Positions 1 to 9,000 of a stretch of DNA of 64,000 bases are shown piece after piece. This DNA comes from Diacronema lutheri (taxonomy: Eukaryota; Haptophyta; Pavlovophyceae; Pavlovales; Pavlovaceae): contig JAGTXO010000003.1 in the NCBI GenBank assembly GCA_019448385.1, positions 62,001-126,000 of the forward strand, given 5' to 3'. Within the stretch, counting starts at the first letter, position 1. Each line of letters opens with the position of its first letter. Position numbers and translations under genes: made by a program. Under the pieces are notes generated by a model. That model saw only the letters and a list, made by a program, of their open reading frames with translations, did no database searches and was not told the DNA's origin.

Positions 1-3000
1 CCACGTCGCGCGCTGCACGATGCGCGTGTCGCTCCACTCGAGCGGCGGCTCGGTCGCGACAGTCGAGCCGAAACGCACGCGCAATCGCACCGTCGCGTTC
101 GTGCCGCCTTCCGCCGTCGTGCCAGCAAACGGCGGCTCGAGCGCGGCAAAGCCCGAGCCAACGATCGTGACGAGCCCGCCACCCTCCGCGTCGCCCGAGC
201 TCGGTTGGATGGACGAGACGACGGGCTGCGCGTAGTATTCAAAAGCAACCGCCGAGTCTACCGACACCGAGTAGGCCACGCCACCGTTGAGCGACACTTC
301 GAACGGCACGGCGGCCGGCGCGCCGTCCGGCGCGGGCGGCATCGTGCACAGCGCGCGCGAGCTGCCGTCGGCGCCGTCGGCGAGCAGCGTGGCGGGCGCG
401 GCGCAGCCGGGCGCCTGCGCCACGTCGGTCACGCGCGCGAGCACGCAGCACAGCTGCCCGCTCCCAAAGTCGGCAAAGCCGCGCCCGATCACCGTCACGA
501 CCGTCCCGCCTCCGACAGGGCCCGCGGGCGGATCGACTGCCCTGACCGCAAGCTCCGACGCCGCGTCGTAGAGCGTCAGCGCGGGCGGGTCGAACTGCGC
601 GGGCACAAAGTCCACGCCGCTGTTCAGCGAGAGCGAGACCGTGTACGCGCCCGGCGTCGCCCCCGTCGGCGTGGCGCACACCACCTCGCTCGCCGACACG
701 ACGACGCCCGCGCCCAAAAGATCGCCGCGCCCGTCCGCGCGCGCGTACGCGCACGTCGCGACGTCGCCCAGGTCGACGAAGCCAAGGCCAACGAGCGTGA
801 CCGTGGCGGCTTGCAGCGGCGCGCCCGCAGGGTAGCTGCGCTCGACCAACGCCGTGTACAGCGTGTAGACGAGCGGCGGCGACGGCGTGACGAACGTCTG
901 GCCGTCAAGCGAGACGGACAGCTCGACACTCGTCGGCGCGCCAACAGCGGGCGGGTCGTACGGCGCGGCGCAGACAAGCTCGGCGACGCCCGCGTCGGGG
1001 AGCGACGCGGGCACGTCGCCCTTGGCGCCAAAGCGCACCGTCAACCGGCCATAGTTGGTCAGGTTGGCGCCAAGCAGCGCGACGCGCGCGCCCTCGACGC
1101 CCTGCGGCCCTCCCGACGGGAGCGCGCGCGTCACGTGCACGTGCGCGGCGTCGTACGCGCCAAAGGCGGTGAGCAGCACGACAGGGTTGCGCGCCGCGCC
1201 GCTTTCGTCCAGCTCGTCCACGCGCAGCGCGAAGGGCACCGATGTCTCGATCGAGAAGCGCGGCGAGAGGCAGACGATGGAGCGTGCGCTCACCGAGACG
1301 GCGGGCGCCGACTGCGCGCCAAAATCGCACCGGATCAGCGCGGCCTTGGCTGTGGCGCCCTTGTCGAAGCCCGAGCCGCTCACGGTGACGAGCGTGCCCA
1401 CGCCCAGCGCGCCGCCCGTCGGCGCCACGTGCGCAAAGTCTGCGAGCGCGAGCGGGTCGGTCGGAAAGGTGATCGTGAGCGCGGGTTGGCTGAAGCGCAC
1501 GTGCGGCCTGCCCAAGAACGAGTAGCACAGCTCGAGGCCCGACTGCAGCTCGGCGAAGGTGAAGGCAAATACGCCATTGGCGCGCAGCGCGGATGGCCCG
1601 ATGCGCTGCGCCTCCGCGCAGCCGGCGCCGCCCGCCCTCGCCCAGAAGGCCGAGTCGCCGTCCCTCAGTCCGTGGCCGACAAGCCGCACGCGCGTTTCAA
1701 TCTCGATCGCGCCGAGCGCGACAAACGGCGCCGTCACCTCCCACACGGCGAGCGAGAGCTCGGGCTGCGCGTACAGCGCGTACTGCTGTGAGCCGAAGCG
1801 ATAGCACAGCGCGTACGGTACGGCCGAGCCCGCGCCTGCGAGGAAGGTGAAGCTCGCCCCCGCCGAGACGACCAAGCGCGCACCGCCCAGCTGCGCAAGC
1901 GGCGCGGCGGCCGCGCACGACAGCGTGGCCGCGGGCACCCAGAAGGCTGAGTCGCCGTCGCTGACGCCCACGCCATTAAACGTGACGAGCGTCGGCGAGC
2001 GCACGACCGCCGCGTTGCTCCCGCCTCCGCCCACCACGGCGAGCGCGTTCAGCCCGTACGTGTCGAGCACGCTGCCCTCGTACAACCGCCACGGCTCCTG
2101 CGCGAAGCGGTAGCAGAGCACGAGGCCTGCCACGGGCGCGCCGGACGGCGTGAAAAGCGCGTGCGGCGGGAGCGTGCCCGTGGCCGTCACGGTGGGCGTC
2201 TGCACCGTCCACACGCCGCCATACTGAGGCAACGCCGACGCCTCGCCGAGCGCGCAGGCCATGCCAGCGCCGTCCGCGTGCAGCCACATGCCTTGGTCGC
2301 CCGGCGCGATGCCCACGCCGACGGGCGTGAGCCGCTCCTCCACACCTGCGACGGCGAGCGTGCGTGCCGGCCCCTGGATCTGCGCGACCAGCAGCCGGAG
2401 ATTCTCGTACATGCGCCACGGCTTGCCAGCATGGCGGTAGCAGAGCGCCGAGCGCTCGCGCGCCGTCGCAAACGTGAACGTAGCGCCGAGCGCGGCCGAG
2501 AGCGTCTGCACGCCACCGTCCGGCGACTCCGGGCCGCCAGCCGCGTCGGCGCACAGCGCCGCGCCCAGCTCGAGCGCGCCGGCCGTGCCGACGAGCGCGG
2601 CAGCGGTCGGGGGTAGCCAAAACGCCACGTCGGCCGGTGCGAGGCCGACGCCGTCAAAGGCGACGGTCTCGACAGCGCCAACGACGGCGGTCGTGCTGCG
2701 CGGGCCCGTCACCTCGCGCGCGAGAAGCGTCACATCGTCGAAGAAGGCGAACGGTTCGGCGCCGAACCGGTAGCACAGCCGCAGAGCGGCACGTGGCACG
2801 CCCGCGAGCAGCGTGAACGTGCCGCTCGTGCCGAGCGCATCGATGAGCGCGAGCCCGCCGTACTCAGCGCGCGCGCCCGCCTCGCCCAGCGCGCACGCGC
2901 CGCGCGCATCCGCCCAGAAGGCGGCGTCCGAGCCGCGCGCCAGCCCGACCCCCGCAAAGGGCACCACCTCGGCGACGCCCGCGACCGCGACCGTCACGGC

Positions 3001-6000
3001 CGGCGCTGTCACGCGCAGAACGTCGAGGCGCACGGTGGGCACGCGCGCGAAGGGCTCGCCAGCGAAGGCATAGCACAGCACGTACCCGAACGCCGCGGCT
3101 TGCAGCGCGGACGACGTCGCTGCCGAGAAGGCGCCGACGCCGTCTTCGCCGACCGCAACAGCTGCGCCGTCGACGCCCGCGCACGATGCGCTGCTCGCCG
3201 ACACCCACGACGCGCGGTCGCCGGCGCCAATGCCGACGCCGGAGAACGCGATGGTCTCGTCCACGCGGTACACCGCCGTGCTCCGCGTCGGCCCGCGCAC
3301 CTCGAGCGCATCGAGCGTGATCTGCGCGTAGAGCAGCTCGCCCAGCCCGCCAAAGGTAAAGCAGAGCGGCCGGCCGAGCGCGCCCACGCTTAGGTCAAAC
3401 GACGCGCTATCCGAGCCGTCGAGCACGGCGCGCGACGACGCGGGCGACATGGCCGACGCGCAGCTCGTCGCGCCGGGCAGCAGCCAGCGCGCGCTGTCCC
3501 CCGCGCGCAGCCCGACGCCGCCAAATTGGATCCGCTTCGGAACGCCCACCACCGCGCGGTACGGCGCAGCCCGCGCGGCGAGGCCGATGACGTCGACGGT
3601 GGTGTTGGCGAAGAGGCGTGGCGCGTGCCCGGCAAAGCGGTAGCACAGCACCAACCCGGACTCAACGCGCGGGAACGTGAACGTGGCGATACGACCCGCG
3701 AGCGCGCTCGGAGGCGCGACGGCATCCGCCGCATCGCATGCGCCCGTCGAGCCCGCGCTCGCCGCGGCGGACGCAGAGTCGGGCCGCACGAAGAAGGCTT
3801 GGTCGCGCTCGCCCGCTCGGTCGGCGAGCGGATTCGAGGAGGCGTAGCTGACGCCCACGCCGTCCAAGCGCACGTCGCGTGCGAACCCGGCGGCCGCTCG
3901 CTCGGCCGCCGCATCAACGCCAAAGGTGTGCACGAGCAGCGTCTCGTCGAGCAGCCACACGTCGCCTGCCGGCGTCGAACGGAAGCACAGACGCGCGCCG
4001 TATCCGGCCGATGTCGCCGTCCAGTTGAGGCGACCACCGGCCACGACAAGCTCGCCACCCAGCTCCGCACGCGCCGGCGTCGCCGCACAGTCAGGCGCGC
4101 CATCGCCGCCGCCGCCGTCGGTGCGCACCAGCTTGGCGAAGGCCCCGTCGGGCAAGTACCAGCGCGAAGACACGTCGAATGACGCGCCGAGCCCCACAAC
4201 CGACGCGACGACCGTCGTGCCGTTGAGGTATGACGGCGGCGGGCTGGGAGGCGGCGGGCTCGGCGGCGGCGCGAAAGGGGGTCGCGAGGGCAGCGGCGGC
4301 GGTGGGCTGGGCGGAGATGGGCTCGGCGGCGGCAGTGAAGGCGGGCCTGACGGCGCTGGGCTGGGCGGCAAATGTGGCGACGGCGGCACGTGCGGATTCG
4401 ACGGCGGCGCTGAGCTCTGCGGTACACAGCTGCCATCGTCGTGGGTCGCGCTGCAGTCGTAGCTGGGCGAAGCGCTGTCGGTGCAGCCTGCATGCAGCAC
4501 TGTGAGCACGTGCACATCCACGCCGAGCTCTGCGCTCAGCTCGTCGAGCGACAAGGCCTGCAACACCTCAGCCAGCGAGCCGTCGCTGCCACTTTGCGCA
4601 GTGAACGCCTCGACGATGATTTCAATTGAGGCTGCCTTCAGCGAGACCACCTGCAGAGTAGAGCGGGCGCGTCGCCCAATCCGCGCAAGCCCGTCGAGCA
4701 GCGCATCCGCCTGCGCAGAGCCAAACTCGTCGAGCGGAACCGCAAGGAGGAGTTGGATGTACTCGCGCGAGCCAGGTGGAGGCGGCGACTGCGGTGGTGG
4801 CGTTGGCAATGGAAGCCACGCCGGCGGCGACAGCGGCTGTTGCGGCAAAGACGGCGGACTTGGTAGTGGTGGGCTTGGCCGTGAGTCAAACGCGGGCGGC
4901 GAAGACGCCAAAGACCCCGGAGGCGGCAAAGGCGCTGAAGGCAGGAGGAGCGGCGGTGCGCTCGGCGGAGAGAACGGCGCTGGCGAGGAAGTTGGAGGGC
5001 GCAGCGGCGGCGGGCTAGGAGGTGGGCTGAACGGAGGTAGGCTGAACGGAGGAGGGCTCGGCGGCGGGACAGGCGGCGACGAGCTGGGCGGAGGAGGGTT
5101 TGGCGGCGGATCAGGCGGAGGCGAGCTGGGCGGAGGAGGGCTCGGCGGCGAATCAGGCGGCGGCGAGCTGGGCGGTGGAGGGCTCGGCGGTGGATCAGGC
5201 GGAGGCGAGCTGGGCGGAGGAGGGCTTGGCGGCAAACCAGGCGGAGGCGAGCTGGGCGGAGGAGGGCTCGGCGGCAGACCAGGCGGAGGCGAGCTGGGCG
5301 GAGGAGGGCTCGGCGGCGGATCAGGCGGAGGCGAGCTAGGCGGAGGAGGGCTCCGCAGTGGGCCAGGCGGAGGCGAGCTGGGCGGAGGAGGACTCGGCGG
5401 CAGACCAGGCGAAGGCGAGCTGGGCGGAAAAGGGCTCGGCGGTAGACCAGGCGGAGGCGAGCTGGGCGGAGGAGGACTCGGCGGCAGACCAGGCGGAGGC
5501 GAGCTGGGCGGAGGAGGGCTCGGCGGCAGACCAGGCGGAGGCGAGCTGGGCGGAGGAGGGCTCGGCGGCGGATCAGGCGGAGGCGAGCTAGGCGGAGGAG
5601 GGCTCCGCAGTGGGCCAGGCGGAGGCGAGCTGGGCGGAGGAGGACTCGGCGGCAGACCAGGCGAAGGCGAGCTGGGCGGAAAAGGGCTCGGCGGTAGACC
5701 AGGCGGAGGCGAGCTGGGCGGAGGAGGACTCGGCGGCAGACCAGGCGGAGGCGAGCTGGGCGGAGGAGGGCTCGGCGGTAGACCAGGCGGAGGCGAGCTG
5801 GGCGGAGGAGGGCTCGGCGGCAGACCAGGCGGAGGCGAGCTGGGCGGAGGAGGGCTTGGTGGCAGACTAGGCAGAGGCGGGCTGGGCGGAGGAGGGCTGG
5901 GCGGAGGAGGGCTCGGCGGCAGACCAGGCGGAGGCGAGCTGGGCGGAAAAGGGCTCGGCGGCAGACCAGGCGGAGGCGAGCTGGGCGGAGGAAAACTCGG

Positions 6001-9000
6001 CGGCAGATCAGGCGGAGGCGGACTGGGCGGAGGAGGGCTGGGCGGAGGAGGGCTCGGCGGCAGACCAGGCGGAGGCGAGCTGGGCGGAGGAGGGCTTGGC
6101 GGCAGACCAGGCGGAGGCGAGCTTGACGGAGGAATCCTCGGCAGCAGGCTCGGCGGAGGTAAACGTGGCGAAGCAGAGCTCAACGGCTGGCTTAAGGGCA
6201 ACGAGCCCGACAGCGGCAGAGTCGACAACAACTCCGCATGTGAAATCGGCGCGTGAAATGACGGCGGCAGCGGCGCGACGCTGAGCACAAATGCGCCCGC
6301 AGACAAAGGCGCGCTCGAGGGCAAATCAACCAGCGGAATCGACGCGTGCTGCAGTGGCAGGCTTGCCGACGGCAACGCCGATGACACCGCCGCGCTCAAA
6401 ACGAGCGGGTGCATCGACGGTGGCTGCGGCGCGACGCTGAGCGCAAAGGCGCCCGCAGACAAAGGCGCGCTCGAAGGCAGCTCGACCAGCGGAATCGACG
6501 CTTGCTGCAGTGGCAGGCTTGCCGACGGCAACGCCGATGACACCGCCGCGCTCGAAACGAGCGCGTGCATCGACGGCGGCTGCGGCGCGACGCTGAGCGC
6601 GAATGCGGCTGCAGACAAAGGCGCGCTCGAAGGCAAATCGACCAGCGGAATCGATGCTTGCTGCAGTGGCAGGCTTGCCGACGGCAACGCAGATGACACC
6701 AACGCGCTCGAAACGAGCGCGTGCATCGACGGCGGCAGCGGCGCGACGCTGAGCGCTAATGCGCCCGCAGACAAAGGCGCGCTCGAAGGCGAATCGACCA
6801 GCGGAATCGATGCTTGCTGCAGTGGCAGACTTGCCGACAACAACGCAGATGACACCGCCGCGCTCGAAACGAGCGCGTGCATCGACGGCGGCTGTGGCGC
6901 GACGCTGAGCGCAAATGCGGCTGCAGACAAAGGCGCGCTTGAAGGCAGCTGGACCAGCGGAATCGATGCTTGCTGCAGTGGCAGGCTTGCCGACGGCAAC
7001 GCAGATGACACCGCCGCGCTCGAAACGAGCGCGTGCATCGACGGCGGCTGTGACTCGACGCTGAGCGCAAATGCGGCTGCAGACAAAGGCGCGCTCGAAG
7101 GCAAATCAACCAGCGGAATCGACGCTTGCTGCGGTGGCAGGCTTGCCGACGGCAACGCAGATGACACCGCCGCGCTCGAAACGAGCGCGTGCATCGACGG
7201 CGGCTGTGACTCGACGCTGAGCGCAAATGCGGCTGCAGACAAAGGCGCGCTCGAAGGCAAATCAACCAGCGGAATCGACGCTTGCTGCGGTGGCAGGCTT
7301 GCCGACGGCAACGCAGATGACACCGCCGCGCTCGAAACGAGCGCGTGCATCGACGGCGGCTGTGACTCGACGCTGAGCGCAAATGCGGCTGCAGACAAAG
7401 GCGCGCTCGAAGGCAAATCAACCAGCGGAATCGATGCTTGCTGCAGTGGCAGGCTTGCCGACGGCAACGCAGATGACACCACCGCGCTCGAAACGAGCGC
7501 GTGCATCGACGGCGGCTGCGGCGCGACGCTGAGCGCAAATGCGCCCGCAGACAAAGGCGCGCTCGAAGGCGAAACGACCAGCGGAATTGACGCTTGCTGC
7601 AGTGGCAGACTTGCCGACGGCAACGCCGATGACACCGCCGCGCTCGAAACGAGCGCGTGCATCGACGGCGGCTGTGGTGCGACGTTGAGCGCAAATGCGC
7701 CCGCAGACAAAGGCGCGCTCGAAGGCAAATCGACCAGCGGAATCGATGCTTGCTGCAGTGGCAGGCTTGCCGACGGCAACGCCGATGACACCGCCGCGCT
7801 CGAAACGAGCGCGTGCATCGACGGCGGCTGCGGCGCGACGCTGAGCGCAAATGCGGCTGCAGACAAAGGCGCGCTCGAAGGCAAATCGACCAGCGGAATC
7901 GATGCTTGCTGCAGTGGCAGGCTTGCCGACGGCAACGCCGATGACACCGCCGCGCTCGAAACGAGCGCGTGCATCGACGGCGGCTGCGGCGCGACGCTAA
8001 GCACAAATGCGCCCGCAGACAAAGGCGCGCTCGAAGGCAAATCGACCAGCGGAATCGATGCTTGCTGCAGTGGCAGGCTTGCCGACGGCAACGCCGATGA
8101 CACCGCCGCGCTCGAAACGAGCGCGTGCATCGACGGCGGCTGCGGCGCGACGCTGAGCGCAAATGCGGCTGCAGACAAAGGCGCGCTCGAAGGCAAATCG
8201 ACCAGCGGAATCGATGCTTGCTGCAGTGGCAGGCTTGGCGGCTGCAACGCAGATGACACCGCCGCGCTCGGAACGAGCGAGTGCATCGACGGCGGCTGCG
8301 GCGCGACGCTGAGCGCAAATGCGGCTGCAGACAAAGGCGCGCTCGAAGGCAGCTGGACCAGCGGAATCGACGCTTGCTGCAGTGGCAGGCTTGGCGGCGG
8401 AAACGCAGATGACACCGCCGCGCTTGGAACGAGCGCGTGCATCGACGGTGGCTGTGGCGCGACGCTGAACGCATATGTGCCCGCAAACAAAGGCGCGCTC
8501 GAAGGCAAATCAACCAGCGGAATCGACGCGTGCTGCAGTGGCAGGCTTGCCGACGGCAACGAAGATGACACCACCGCGCTCGAAACGAGCGGGTGCATCG
8601 ACGGTGGCTGCGGCGCGACGCTGAGCGCAAATGCGGCTGCAGACAAAGGCGCGCTCGAAGGCAAATCAACCAGCGGGATCGATGCTTGCTGCAGTGGCAG
8701 GCTTGCCGACGGCAACGCCGATGACACTGCCGCGCTCGAAACGAGCGCGTGCATCGACGGCGGCTGCGGCGCGACGCTGAGCGCAAATGCGCCCGCAGAC
8801 AAAGGCGCGCTCGAAGGCAGCTCGACCAGCGGAATCGACGCTTGCTGCAATGGCAGGCTTGGCGGCTGCAACGCCGACGACACCACCGCACTCGAAACGA
8901 GCGCGTGCATCGACGGCGGCTGCGGCGCGACGCTGAGCGCAAATGCGCCCGCAGACAAAGGCGCGCTCGAAGGCGAATCAACCAGCGGAATTGACGCGTG

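Noticed and set aside
205-1791. 528-codon plus-strand open frame rich in Arg
   Set aside because: Antisense shadow of receptor copy A; the same frame recurs at the homologous place in copy B and has no domain-like composition.
4481-6256. Plus-strand Gly-rich frame (GGGLGGRPGGGELGG)
   Set aside because: It is the antisense of the Pro-rich stalk; the Gly repeats follow from the reverse complement of PPSPPPP codons.
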